This document shows positions 35,809 to 50,714 of a DNA stretch of 64,000 nucleotides, one piece after another (position 1 is the stretch's first letter; each line of letters opens with the position of its first letter). Both the position numbers and the translations under genes were made by a program. Source of the stretch: Nepenthes gracilis (Eukaryota; Streptophyta; Magnoliopsida; Caryophyllales; Nepenthaceae); contig BSYO01000036.1 in the NCBI GenBank assembly GCA_033239525.1, positions 8,392,126 to 8,456,125 on the forward strand, given 5' to 3'. A model generated the notes under the pieces. That model had not been told where the DNA came from and did not search any database. It worked only from the letters and a program-made list of their open reading frames with translations.

Positions 35809-36820
35809 TGGACTCCGGCGCTTCACTCCACGTTACCTCCAGGAGAGAACTGTTCTCCACTTATGCTCCTTGTGCCCCAGGAGTGCTGAGAATGGGCACT
35901 AAGCAGACGTCCGAGTTCATAGGACGAGGAGACATCACGTTGGTGATGAGTACCGAGCCAGCCGACTCTAAAGGGCGTCCAAGACGCCCACGACATCGGG
36001 TCAACATCATCTCAGTTGGGCGACTGGATGACGAAGGTTACTGCAGCGTCTTCTGTGACGGCAGTATCAAAATGACCAAGGGCTCCATGGTCATTGCCCG
36101 AGGACCTAAGGCATCTGGCCTTTATGTTTTGAAAGCTCGGTGCAAGTGGCCGAGGTGAATGCCACGAGGAGTGTGGAGTCCTCGGACCTTTGGCACAAGA
36201 GGCTCGGACACATGAGTGAGCGTGGCATGTGTCACTTGGCCAGGAAGGGTCTCATCCCTGAGGTGGATGGAGACAAGCCTAGGACGTGTCCGCACTGCAT
36301 GGCGGGGAAGCAAAGAAGAGTCTCCTTCTCCGGAGACATAACTTCCAAGAAGTCCGAGATCTTGGAGCTTGTACACACGGACGTGTGTGGCCCTCTCCCG
36401 GAGAAGTCTTTCGGAGCGCCGCATGACTTTGTGACCTTCATAGACGATTGCTCGAGGAAGTTGTGGGTGTTTCCACCGAAGACCAAAGACTGTGTCGCGG
36501 AAATTTTTCAATGAGCTTTCACGCCCGTCGTTGAGCGGGAAACCGGGAGGAAGCTGAAGGCCGTGAGGAGCGACAACGGAGGCGAGTACATTGGAGGTTT
36601 TGATGCCTACTGCAGAGCCCACGGCATTAAACACCAGAAGACTCCGCCAAAGACGCCACAGTTGAACGGTGTGGCTGAGAGGATGAACCGTACCCTCATG
36701 GAAAGGGTTAGGTGCATGCTGTCTGAGGCGAGGTTAGGAGGATCCTTCTGGGCCGAGGCCTTGAGAACGGCCGCCCATGTTATGTCGCTCGCCCGATGGC
36801 CTGCACGGGGAAGTTCCTGA
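35808..36820 (+). pseudogene. Copia protease and integrase
   Basis: The protease active site VDSGASLHVT begins right at 35800-35830. The block at 36140-36514 is the integrase N-terminus (LWHKRLGHMSERGM, CPHCMAGKQ: an HHCC zinc site) and the start of the catalytic core (HTDVCGPLPEKSFG, FIDDCSRKLWVF). A stop after VAEIFQ is followed by the rest of the core in another frame (SDNGGEYIGGF, TPQLNGVAERMNRTL), giving the D-D-E residues. The integrase would insert the cDNA. Confidence 0.92.
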
Positions 36821-38880
36821 GTTTATTTGGACCCGGACGGAACCAGCGTATAGCCATCTGAGGACTTTCGGCTGCAAGGCCTTTGTCCATGTTCCTAGAG
36901 ATGAAAGAACCAAGCTGGAGCCAAAGACATTACAATGTATCTTCTTGGGCTACGGTGAGGAAGAATTTGGGTATAGGCTCTATGACCCAAAGGCAAAGAA
37001 GCTGGTTCGTTCCCGTGACGTGGTCTTTGTTGAAGATGAGACCATCGAGGACATTGGGAAGGAGTTGAGGACTCTTCCCAAGACTTCCCTGAGACGTGAG
37101 TTGAATCTCGAAATCGTCTGTCTCCTGCACCCTTGTCCCCGATGTCGCCAGGACAAGGGTGGATGCCAACCAGATCGAGGCGAGTGCGCCTCGGGATCGG
37201 AGTTTGAAGATGAGGCACCTCTGGCGGGATGAGGTGGTCCCCGTGAGACGGTCATCCCGGGGCGAGACGTCCGTCTGTCCGCCTCCCGGCCCGGTGAGTA
37301 CGTCCTCCTCACCGATTGGGGAACCCGAGATTTTAATGAGGTGTTAGTAGCACTCAAAAGGATGAATGGTTGAAGGCTATGAAGGAAGAAATGGCCTCCC
37401 TCCATGAAAATCACACCTTTGAGTTGGCTACATTGCCCAAGGAAGAAAGCTCAAAAACAAGTGGGTTTTCGGACTAAAGACGTCCGAGGACCCGAGTGCT
37501 CCGAGGCACAAGGCACCACTTGTGGTGAAGGGATTTAGTCAACGAAAGGGTGTTGACTTTGTGAAATTTTTGCACCCGTTGTGAAGATGTCCCTCATCCG
37601 CCTTGTACTGGGATCAAGGCAGATTGACCTCGAGATAGAGCACTGGATGTCCGAACGGCGTTTCTCCATGGAGATTTGAACGAGGAAATCTACATGGAAC
37701 AACCAGAAGGCTTTGAAGTCAAAGGGAATGAAGGACTTGTTTGCCGTTTGAAGAAGAGCTTGTATGGGCTGAAACAAGCTCCGAGACAATGGTATCGGAA
37801 GTTCGAGTCCGTTATGGTCAAGCAAGGCTACCATAAGACTTCTTCGGACCATTGTGTCTTTATGCAGAAGTTCTCGGAAAACGACTTTGTCATCCTTCTC
37901 CTTTATGTGGATGACATGCTGGTTGTCGGACAGAACGGCGCTCGGATCAAGAAGCTGAAGGAGCAACTGGGACAGTCTTTCGCCATGAAAGACCTCGGAC
38001 CGGCGAAACAGATTCTGGGCATCAGGACTTCTCGCGACCGAGTGTGAGAAGCTTTGGCTGTCTCAGAGAGCTATGTTGAAATGGTGTCAAGATTCAACAT
38101 GGAAGGTTCCAAAGTCACAAGACCCCTTCGCCAACCACTTCAAGTCGAGTAAGGAGCAGTGTCCGTCCCGGACACCGAGAAGGTACGTATGAGTAAAATC
38201 CCTTACTCCTCGGCCGTAGGCGGCTTGATGTACGCGGCCGTGTACACGGCCGGACATTGCTCACGCGGTTGGCCTCGTGCAGATTTCTATCAAACCCCAG
38301 ATGGAGCATTGGTCCGCTGTAAAATGGATCTTCGACATATCTCTGCGCTGGACCTCCAAGACGGGTTTGATATTTGGAAAAGGAAAGCCTCAATTAATCG
38401 CGTATCTGAGACCTTGATATATGGTCGGGACGCTGACTCTCGGAAATCAACGTCCGGTACTTGGTGAAGTTTGCGGGAGGGGCGGTCTCCCGGCAGCCCG
38501 AGTTGCAAAGTGCGTTGCACTTTCTACTACGAAGCTGAGTTCATTGCCGTGACCGAGGCCTCGCAAGGAAATGTCATTGGATGAAGAGGTTCGTCCCAAG
38601 AGTTGGGTCTAAGGCAAGAGGCATTCGAGATCCTTTGTGATAGTCAAAGTGCCATTCACTTGTGCAAGAACTCCTCATTCCATTCTCGGTCAAAACACAT
38701 TGACGTGCGATATCATTGGGTGAGAGATGTCTTTGATGATGGGCAGCTATCCATTGGAAAGGTCCGAACAGAAAATAATGGCTCGGATATGATGACCAAA
38801 ATTTTGCCAAAGGAAAGTTGGAGACTTGTTGTGACATTGCTTTGGTTTGAATGGCTTTCACTCCCACTCGCCGTGAGGGA
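36821..38880 (+). pseudogene. Copia reverse transcriptase and RNase H
   Basis: After the integrase C-terminus (AYSHLRTFGCKAFVHVPRD) the RT appears in pieces. NEEIYMEQPEGFEVKG and KKSLYGLKQAPRQWY lead to the active-site box LLLYVDDMLVVG (37676-38047). RNase H residues are in 38603-38850 (ILCDSQSAIHL, SKHIDVRYHWVRD, MMTKILPKE). The upstream RT part (about 37320-37680) and the 38050-38600 part are split by several frameshifts and stops. Confidence 0.9.
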
Positions 38881-38884
38881 AGTT

Positions 38885-39549
38885 TGTTGGGGTCACTCCC
38901 GAGTGGATATGTCCGCGGACTCCATCTGAGAATGGACGAGGACTTTTGTTTGAGGAGTCATGACCGAGAGAACTTGGACGAGGACTCCATCCACGTGTGC
39001 GCTGACTTTCTTCTCATTAATGATCTGCAGCAGCAATAAATGCGGCCACAACTTCCAAGGTGTTGCAGGCCTGCCAGCGTCGCCCTGTGCAAAGGCTCAC
39101 AGTCTGCCTCCGCCTGACCGGCTAGTGTTAGGGCGGCTGGGTTGCCTCCTAGCCTTTTTTGAATATATATATTGTTTATATGTATATATATATAGGGTGG
39201 TTGAGATCATTTATTATTATCATCAAGTGAGAAGGCTTTGTGAGTTGTGGGCTGTGCCTTTGGAGCAACCATTTTGTGAGACTTGAGAGAGAAACACTTA
39301 GAGAGAGAGTTGTACACTTGAGATTGTTTTTCTTTAGTTTGAGCTTGTGTAGCTAACACTTGTAAACAATCATTTTATAGTGTATTCTTTCGTGGTTTTT
39401 CCCTTACTTATAGAAGGGCTTTCCACGTTAAACTCGTGTGTTCCATCTCACATTTTCTCTCTACCTCTCACGTCCGTCCGAGAGCCTTTGCTCTCTGTTC
39501 CTGTCCGAGCGTTGTGTCCGCTCGGCCTTCCGCGCGTTTTGCTCCAACA
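38885..39549 (+). repeat. Copia 3' LTR
   Basis: 665 bp, ending immediately before the target duplication CAAAT. It carries the same TATA-rich core at about 39165-39195. The patch at about 39025-39140 differs from the 5' copy. Confidence 0.93.
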
Positions 39550-39992
39550 CAAATCTGCTATGGGCAGCAGCATCAACAGGGACAAAAAACTGCCAGCATT
39601 AACAGGCAGTCAAAAAAGCTATGAGACTCTCCTAGGCAGCAAGAGGAGCATATTAACTCTTGTCTAGAGAGCCATTTGGGATCTTTGAGGCTTTTTCCCG
39701 TTTCCTCTTAGATTTGGTTTGGCTCCAATTACCGCTCGGCCCAATGTAGGCTGGTGTGGGATGCACCTCCGACTCACGTCGCCCTACCAACTTAGGTGAG
39801 TGGAAATTATGGAGTCCCGCCACTAATTCATCCAAATTGCAAAAGAGATCAAGTTGGGAAACCGATATCAAGTTCAGTAAGGAATTTATAAAATCAAAAA
39901 TAATCTGCTTCTCTTCCGGAATTAAAGAGTCAATGTGGGAAGAAATTGAATGCTGAAAGGAGAAAACCTTTGGGTTTATTACTGCCACTGCC

Positions 39993-40140
39993 CATTCCGA
40001 GTTAGAAGTGGGAAGATATTACAATAGATTTTATTTCAGGTTTACCAATGACCCCGAAAATTATGATGCAATTTGGGTCATTGTGGATCGGCTAAGAAAA
40101 TTAGTTCATTTCCTAGCCATTCGGACGACTTATTCTCGCG
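39993..40140 (+). pseudogene. Continuation of the gypsy integrase after the nested insertion
   Basis: Directly after the inserted block the frame reads PLPIPS-stop-KWEDITIDF, then ISGLPMTP and AIWVIVDRLRKLVHFLAI, the start of the integrase catalytic core. Compared with relatives, about 13 codons between CLIYQQ and PLPIP are missing, so the insertion was accompanied by a small deletion. After about 40140 the rest of the core is gone and LTR sequence follows within about 60 bp. Confidence 0.8.
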
Positions 40141-40198
40141 ATTGACGCTATGTGCGGGTGGGTGTGCGAGTGCAATTTGGGTCATTCGGATGAAATTA

Positions 40199-40485
40199 GA
40201 GGAGATCGCTTGATGCACGACTGAGCGGTGTGCGAGTGCAAAATCCAATATGATGCCGCCCGAGTAGAGCCCGAGCCACACCTGATGGCACTATTTCCAG
40301 AACAGCATCGCCTAAAGGACGTTCGAGCTCAAAGTGGGGAAAAATTCTAGAATGTGGATGCTTGATGGGAGCTCGAGTCACGCTCAAGCACGGCCGACCG
40401 TGTACGGCCAGCGCTCGAAGGGCACTCAACCAGTGCTCGAGCACTGGTCATCCTTATCCGATTCTTTGGATCAGATTTGATAATT
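40199..40485 (+). repeat. 3' LTR segment of the gypsy element
   Basis: Matches 27701-27985 with scattered substitutions. Its left edge is a deletion joint with the integrase, since homology begins in the middle of what the 5' copy shows. A 15-bp direct repeat (gcaatttgggtcatt at 40068-40082 and 40172-40186) lies near this joint. Confidence 0.75.
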
Positions 40486-42780
40486 TTTATTATTCTTCAC
40501 GTAAAATAGCTGAGCTTCCTTATATATATATATATATGCTCTATTGTGTTGTTATTATATATTTGAGATATTTATATTATTTGTTGTGTTGATTATTATC
40601 ACTTATTGAAAATTCGTCTCACCTTTATATTTTATTGCCTTCAGATTCAAATTGATTATATAACACTAGTAGAAAAATTCTACATTTGCAGTAGACTTCT
40701 AGATAGAGTAGATTTTGGAGACTAATTGTTATCGTTTTAGTTGGTGAAAGATGGGATATATTTTGATAGAGGTTTGGTAGTATCCTTTGAATTACGACTT
40801 ATAATTTTTAATAATTTTTATTTTTGTTATATATTTTACAATATGTTGTTAAGATGATAGTTTATAAATGATGAAATTAGGATAAACATTTAATAATTTT
40901 ATATCTTGAGATTTTTTCCATAAACAGCTAAAGCTAAGTCTGATAATTTAGGTTCGGGTCGCCTTAGTTAATACTTTTATATCATCTGATTTATAAGTTA
41001 ACTTTTTTTATAATAGATTTATTTTTATTGGCTTGAAAATTTTAAATGATTTTATTCAAGAATTGTTTCGTTTAAAAATTTTTCATTTGTTACTATATTG
41101 TATGTTAATTTATTTTTATATTTTTCTTTATTGCATATATTGGTAATATTAAATGACCAACATTACTATTTTATATTCTTAATATTGGAGATAAAATATT
41201 CTTTATATATATTGAATATTTATATAATTTATTTTTTTATATTGTAAAAGATAAAAACCATAGTTATTAAGAACTAATCAGTTTTTTTTTTTTTTTTCAA
41301 AATTAAATTGCCATAGAGGTCTAGTGCCAATCAAATAGAACATGAGAACCAACTTCCACACCTAACCAAATACATCCCAAAAACTTAAAACAACATACAA
41401 GATTTAATACAACAAAATAATAGGGGTAAGATACAATACAATCATAACGTTTATCAACATTAAAGACTGTCCTAATAGGAGGAAACAAAATCAATTACTC
41501 TTCTAGCCAAGTAGTGAGACTCTTGAGGCTGGTATTGATGGCAGGGAGCATAACTATGCATATGACGTAATTGGAAGGAGAAAGTAATTGGAATGCTAAG
41601 TTACTTCTTTTTGTGTAAAGCCTATATGGACTAAGAGAGGATCGTGGAAGTTAGCTCTGAGTTAGCTATTCATAATAGCTTTCCCCGGCACACATCACTT
41701 TCTCTAAGACTCCAAGAATTCGAAACCCCATAGTGATGTCCTAGATCCTTGTATTTTATAGGGAAGCTTGGGAGTTGTTCTGCCATGTTGATGTCGCCTG
41801 ATTGGCCAAGTATCTTAGGCTATGAGGCAGGTGTAATTGTTCCATTACTTTCATCAAGAGTTTGAAAATCGGCCAATCAGTTTTTGTCAACAATGGCCTT
41901 GTCAGACATGATAGGATAAACTTTCAACAAGTACCACCTTTTTAGAGGTTGTAGGATGAACTTTTAATATAATGTATCAGATGGCTCTAAGTTAGATGAA
42001 TAATTAATAATATCTGTTCATGTTTAAATGTTTATATCTTAATGGATTTCTAAGTCAATTGTTGGTGAGAGAATATCATATGACCAATTAAACTCTTTTA
42101 ATCGGGATACTAAGGGTTAATTTTTATCGATAAAGGCAATCCGATCCCTATAATTGCTTCGAGGCAATTCGTGACCTATTACTTCCATAAAAACAAAGTT
42201 GCAATAACAAATAAATTTGATAATTGTTTTGCTTATAAAAATTACATTTTACTAATTTTATATAAAATTTTTCCGTATCGTCCTTTATGCATTCAACAAA
42301 TTGTTAAAGAATTATACAAAGAAAGATAAACTAATCACCAAATTAACTATGACAAACGCAAAATTATTCGCTTTAAAATATCATCAACTCCTACTAAGAA
42401 TTTGGGGGCATTCATCTCACTCGGGGCATATTTATCATTAAATAAAAATTTAATAGTAAAAATATATATAGTATTTTACATATATTTTTATAATATTGCT
42501 ATCTTTTAAATATTTAATATAATAATAATATTAAATTTTTAAAAATTAACTATTTAGATAATTTTTTAAATTTTAAATTTAATCTAAAAATTTTTTATAC
42601 TATAAATAAAAACTATATTTAATATAACTCCTTAGAAGCAGATCCCTTGTTGTACTACGGAGATAAATAAACTGATTGGCATACTAAAATTAATGTAATT
42701 TTTCAATTTTTAATTATCAATTTGACATTTTTCCTTATTATTATTATTATTATTATTATTTTGAGATTTTCGTTTACTAC
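40486..42780. other. AT-rich intergenic; poly-T and (TTA)n runs
   Basis: No gene. 41281-41297 is a 17-T run followed rightward by sequence of mRNA-3'-end style on the minus strand, possibly a degraded retroposed copy. 42733-42762 is a short TTA microsatellite upstream of the ribosomal protein gene. The first 150 bp may be the remaining right part of the gypsy LTR. Confidence 0.45.
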
Positions 42781-42829
42781 ATAAAGTCTCACAGTCGTAT
42801 TTCCATCCGCTCTCGGTGCGCACATCACA

Positions 42830-42838
42830 AAACCCTAA
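42830..42838 (+). promoter_or_regulatory. Telo-box (AAACCCTAA) in the RPL13 leader
   Basis: AAACCCTAA lies 182 bp before the ATG, in the untranslated first exon or just at the transcription start. Telo-boxes are typical of plant ribosomal-protein and translation genes, where they support expression in dividing cells. The noncoding exon ends at ccaccag (42870) and a 5' UTR intron (42871-43002, GT-AG) follows. Confidence 0.75.
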
Positions 42839-43011
42839 CGCCGCAGCTCCACACCCCCCTGACCCACCAGGTATGCAGTAATCTCTCTTATCTGAAGATT
42901 GCCTTCTTCGATTCGAAATATTCATTTAAAGATTTTCAATGCGCTTCCAGTTTCTAGTTTATGGAGATTGTAACTCTTTTTTTTTTTTTTATTGCACCGC
43001 AGTTATAAACC

Positions 43012-46198
<3,187 letters not shown>

Positions 46199-47244
46199 GG
46201 TTACCTGGAAGCGCGTCAGTTAGGCTTTGATCAATTCAATTTAGGCTCTCTGTTTTGGATTCTTGTCCCCATAACTTCTCAAAACTCTGGATTTAGTTTT
46301 TTTTGCATTTTGTTCGATGTTTGTGGACGTAAATCTTATCTCACTAAATACCGAAACTTGTTAGAACGCAGGTATGGGTTATGAGTTCGATGGCATATGC
46401 AGTGGAAGCCATTGGTAATGATTTCTGCTATGATATTGTTACTATTTTCATTTGAAGAGCTTTCTTTTTGGTTGTCTAGTAGCCGTTGGCCTAAACATAA
46501 TATGTGATGCCTACCTTCCATTTTAGTGCATTCTGAGTGTTCACACTCCCAATTTCATAAATGTGAGGTAAAATGTTATTTTTCACTGAACTCACAAAAT
46601 GAAGAGCTAGTGCTATTTTGTGTCATGTTGCATTAAGTAGCTGAAACCATGAATAATGTCATGGAGTTCGCTGTCATTGTAATTGAGGCAGTCACTAAGA
46701 ACAGCGGCAGTTGCATTGATGTTTTGCCCGGCCCACCGGCCACCAGGGACAGACCACTCTGCCATTATTGAGAGGTTAAGGGTCCAAAAGAATCAATGTT
46801 GGTGTCAACCTCTGAAGCACCAACTAGCATCAGAAAGAAAAAATATGAAAAGACTACATGAAATCTAAACGTTGAAAAACTGCACAAGAAATAGGGTCCC
46901 GTTAAAATGTACAATTGTCATTTTCATGTCTTCATTTTTTGAGGGCTTGCTTCTGAAAGGTTAGACGACAACTTTATTTTATGAGAGCCCGAGGTAACTT
47001 CTATTCTTTTATTAGATCTTCAGATTTCCAAGACGAGAAAAATTTTAGGTAAATAGTTTCTCCAGAGTTCCTTCATCCCCATTTATCATACTGCTTTATT
47101 TGAATTACTCTACAGAGCATTATGAAATATTTGAAGAAATATCTCCGTTCTTGTTACATGTTGGATGCCCCTTTACTATTACTAAAGATATCTTTTCTTT
47201 TACAAATATAATGTGTTCAAAAGAATATTGGATCGTGACCAGTA
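46199..47244. other. RPL13 3' UTR and intergenic DNA up to the gap
   Basis: The first 150-300 bp are T-rich and probably the 3' UTR of RPL13. The rest has only short frames without protein character. Confidence 0.5.
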
Positions 47245-47344
47245 NNNNNNNNNNNNNNNNNNNNNNNNNNNNNNNNNNNNNNNNNNNNNNNNNNNNNNNN
47301 NNNNNNNNNNNNNNNNNNNNNNNNNNNNNNNNNNNNNNNNNNNN
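47245..47344. other. Assembly gap (100 N)
   Basis: A 100-N scaffold gap directly left of the gene-capture region, so the left end of that region may be missing or misjoined. Confidence 0.95.
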
Positions 47345-48093
47345 AATTTGCATCTTTCTTTCTCTCCTCGAACTACATCGCCCGTTTTCCTTTCGAAACT
47401 GCTACGATCTTTTCGATTTCGATTTGGTAGTTGTGCATATTTTTCTGACGAAGTATTTCTCTCGGCGCCATCTTCGCTTTCTCTGAAGCTTCCTTTTCCA
47501 GCTTTTCCCGTTCTTCCGTACCGCTTCCTTCGCTTCGCTTCGTTGTGTATGCTTGCTTTCATTCTCGTCCAGGGCATCGAGATGGTGACGCCTCATATGC
47601 TTCGTTGCCGTTCAACGTGCTTGAACAAAGCCATTTTCATATTTTACAAAAGAGAATAATGATTCGAAGTTGTTTTAGATTTTGTGTGTTTGCTCCGAAA
47701 TCAAGTTGCTAATCTGCATGCAGTTCGAGAGAGACAGAGACATCGTTAGAGGACGAGATGGTGAGATGGTATTATACATCTGTACACAAGCTACGGCAAA
47801 TGTATGTATGGGTCGCTTCGTGTACAAAGTAAATGGCCGCTTTCCTTGAAATTATTTGTACAGAGAAAATATGTTTTACTGTACAAAATGCATGAAGGTT
47901 CGTGCTCTGAGGTTTCTGTCTCTGGCTCTCTTCCTCGCTAAGCTGAGCTAGGCTGTTCCCATATATTAGAAATAGAAAAAGGAATCTGATGAGACCTATA
48001 TGTTTCAGATTTTGTGTATTTTTTCCTAAAATTGTATTATTATATTAATGCATATGGTGTTGTGGAATGATTAAAAATAGAATATTATTGACT
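47345..48093. other. No gene recognised between the gap and the FAR1-like gene
   Basis: The first 300 bp are T/C-rich, resembling a plant 5' UTR (cctttcgaaactgc, ttccttcgcttcgcttcg), then AT-rich. I looked for a long inverted copy of this segment near 55-56 kb (a MULE terminal repeat) and did not recognise one. Confidence 0.4.
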
Positions 48094-50498
48094 ATGGATG
48101 ATTACACACCATTCATTGGCATGGAGTTTAACACTATGGATGATACATGGGATTTATGGAAGAACTACGATAAAAGAATGGGTTTCGGTGTATGAAAAAA
48201 ATTTATAAGAAAGTCAAAAATTGATGATATTGAAATTTATAGGATGTTTACTTGTGCAAAAGAAGGTAAAAGGATAATAAATAAAAGTGGGAAAAATACA
48301 TTAGAAAGGTGGGAAACTCGATGTGGATGTCAGGCAATGCTTGAAGTGGTGCTTGTTAGAGAAACAATGAAAGTTGTCGTGAAAGCGTTTGTGTCAGAAC
48401 ACAATCACGAACTTAAACCGCCCGAAACAAGACGTTTTTAAGATCACAAAGGGAAGTGTCACCGCACTGGGGCCAACTTATTGAGATGGCTCGTGATGCT
48501 GGATTGAGGCCAAGCGAGACCTTTTGAGCTCACAAGTGATAGAAGCGGTGGTAGTGGGTTGGTCTGGCCCTAATGCGCGTAAGACCAAAGTCATACCTTC
48601 GTGCGTTGGCAGCGGCATATGCAACATGGTGAGGCAGGGGCTATTTTAATGTATTTTCAAAAACAAAAAATGAAAAACTCCGGATTTTTCTATGAGTTGC
48701 AATTAGATTCTGATGACTGTGTCACTAATATATTTTGGGCCGATACGGAGATGATATTAGATTATCAATGTTTTAAAAATATAGTCACATTTGATACTAC
48801 ATATGGCACTAATAAAGGTTTGAGGCCCTTTGGTACCTTTAGTGGGTTTAACCACCATAGGCAGATGGTGGTATTTGGTGCTACTTTGTTGTATGATGAA
48901 ACGGCTGATTCATTTACATGGTTATTTGAGACTTTTCTACGATGTCATGGTGGCAAGGCTCCCATCACTATTTTTACTTATCAAGATGCCGCTATGGCGA
49001 AAGCTTTGAAGTTGGTGATGAGTAATACTTATCATGGCTTGTGTACTTGGCATATCTTACAAAATGCTACAAAGCATCTTGTCAAGCACGTTCGACTTAT
49101 TGTCGTATTTAAATCTTATATGTTTTCTATACTGATGAGTCTAATTTTGAGAATGTATGGAATAGTATGGTGGCTAATGCAGGAGAGTCTCATGCCCGGG
49201 TATGGTTAGATGGAATATACGGGTTCATCAAGCCAAATGGGCTTGTTGTTATATGAGGAAAACGTTTTCACCGAGTATTAGAAGTACACAACTGTCAGAA
49301 AGTCTCAATAGTGATTTGAAAACTCATTTAAAATCCAATATTAATTTGAGAGATTTTTTTCATCATTTCAAACGAGTTCTGAGGAAGAAGTGTGAAAGAG
49401 AATTATTTTCAGATTATGAGTCAAGGCAAAAGTTACCAAATTTGATCATGAATAACTCTCCATTGATGATCCAGTTGGCACAGATTTATACGCCAACTAT
49501 CTTTAAAATGATGCAGAGTGAGATGGTGGAGGCATCAGCTTGGCATATGGTATCACGAGAAGACCCTGAATATATGCTTGCATCCCATGCTGATCCGAGG
49601 CATATAGTGAGGTTATTTTTGAGCATGAGGCTGAGGTTATTGAATGTCAATGTCGGCTTATGGAGACTAACGGAATTATTTGTGCACATGTGTTTAAAAT
49701 TTTTAGCATTCACGATGTGATAGTTATACCTGAGAAGTATATACTTTATAGGTGGACTAAAAAAGCAAAATCTTACACGCCAACATTGTGTTCCGATCGT
49801 ATAGTTTCAGGTGATGATAAAGAAGGGTGGTCGGGAAGAATAATGTCAAAGGTTATGAGAAACTGCTTATTAGTTGGAGATTATCCTGGGGTGAGAGAAG
49901 AAATAGAGGGCAACGTTACCAAGATGGACGAGATAGTGCACAGGGTTTTAAATTTGCATGTTGGTGAGGGTACAAGTAATGTGAGCATGCCACAACAACT
50001 CACTGATGGAAGTGTTAAAGGTGTAAAAAATCGTAATGGACGGAGGGCAACCAAAAGACCGAAAAGCTGTTTAAAAAGACGGAGAGCTAAGAAAAAGGAT
50101 CAGGTTGGTGTACCCTCAGTTGGAATGCTTTTCAAACAATCTTTATTATATTTATGTATTTTAACTCTATTTTTTTCTTAGGTAACTATTGGTGCTCATA
50201 ACTTGATGTCGGATAGCCAATATGAACCGATTCTACAAATATCAGACCATTGCTATCAATCGCCTCCTCTGATGTCAGGTCATGACTATCAACTGTCCAG
50301 AATGACCTACACGCAGCTGCTACAGGTGCGTTGTTGTGCATTATGTCTAGCTTGGTTGTATATATATTATTACTAGTTCTAATTTACTTTATTGTATTGT
50401 AGGAATAACATATGACTGTATTACAAAATCCGTTGTACATAACAACAGAACCTTCAGATGGGGATCAAGAGGTTGCAGAAGAAGAAGACTCAGATTGA
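48094..50498 (+). pseudogene. FAR1-related / MULE transposase-like gene, broken
   Basis: From the ATG at 48094 the frame has a FAR1-type start (DYTPFIGMEFNTMDDTWDLW) with a TGA at codon 34 (probably from CGA). It then reads through the zinc-binding region to CGCQAMLEVVLV and FVSEHNHELKPP. After a frameshift at about 48440 the MULE domain follows at 48601-49209: FWADTEMILDYQCF, VTFDTTYGTNKGLRPFG (first catalytic Asp), TYQDAAMAKAL (second Asp) and HGLCTWHILQNA. Another frame (49202-49690) continues the domain. A SWIM zinc finger, CQCRLMETNGIICAHV, and a Lys-rich tail follow, then two small exons to a TGA at 50496. It may be a MULE remnant or a FRS-family pseudogene. Confidence 0.85.
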
Positions 50499-50714
50499 GT
50501 AAAAGCCAAACCTTCAGAGACGATGTTGTTCTGGGTCTTCCAAATGGGTACTAGCGATTTTAAAAACATAGGGATAAGTTCTGTCTGGTTGATTCCATTG
50601 GAGCACATAAAAATTGACATAAGGATTCTGTTCTTTACCACATTACTGTGAAGAACATGATGACAGTTGTCGTTTTCCTTTTTTCCTCCTAATGTTTTTT
50701 AACTTCTGCTGCAG

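Larger units (their letters stand above)
34232..39549 (+). mobile_element. Ty1/copia LTR retrotransposon with CAAAT target duplication
   Basis: LTRs 34232-34885 and 38885-39549 start TGTTGGGGTC and end GCTCCAACA. CAAAT flanks both ends (34227-34231 and 39550-39554). The primer-binding site TGGTATCGGAGAC begins at 34888, and a short purine-rich tract (gtgagggaagtt) precedes the 3' LTR. Internal coding order is gag, protease, integrase, reverse transcriptase, RNase H, the copia order. Motifs resemble the Tork/TNT1 group, but I cannot place it firmly. Every domain is legible but spread over shifting frames. Confidence 0.95.
33247..39990 (-). mobile_element. 5'-truncated non-LTR element with poly(A) tail, split by the copia element
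   Basis: The left edge is a run of 12 T at about 33248 (a poly(A) tail on the minus strand) inside the gypsy integrase. The material at 33260-34231 and 39550-39990 belongs together: the copia target duplication CAAAT joins them exactly. Near the tail the minus strand resembles the 3' region of plant LINEs (a cctctgtaacgaggtgata-type stretch, then ccaaattcacttacttact before the A-run). A minus-strand frame at 39988-39653 (starting MAVINPKVFSF) has no domain I recognise. No clear target duplication is seen. Confidence 0.6.
27701..40485 (+). mobile_element. Degenerate chromovirus-like gypsy element, split by nested insertions
   Basis: LTR-derived segments at 27701-27985 and 40199-40485 match along about 285 bp in the same orientation (both with gcttgatgcacgac, gagtagagcccgagcca and aattctagaatgtggatgc). 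Between them, in order on the plus strand, are gag, protease, reverse transcriptase, RNase H and integrase pieces, the typical Ty3/gypsy order. The integrase region is broken at about 33246 by a non-LTR insertion that itself holds a copia element, and resumes at about 39990. Many stops disable all domains. The LTRs continue past the matched segment but are too diverged or deleted to delimit. Confidence 0.85.

Noticed and set aside
35008..37414. Minus-strand open frames across the copia element
   Set aside because: Shadows of the plus-strand gag and pol.
41281..41960. Possible SINE with a poly-T at its left edge
   Set aside because: No A/B boxes and no convincing target duplication could be found.
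46683..46868. Short frame after RPL13
   Set aside because: No homology or splice context; probably chance.
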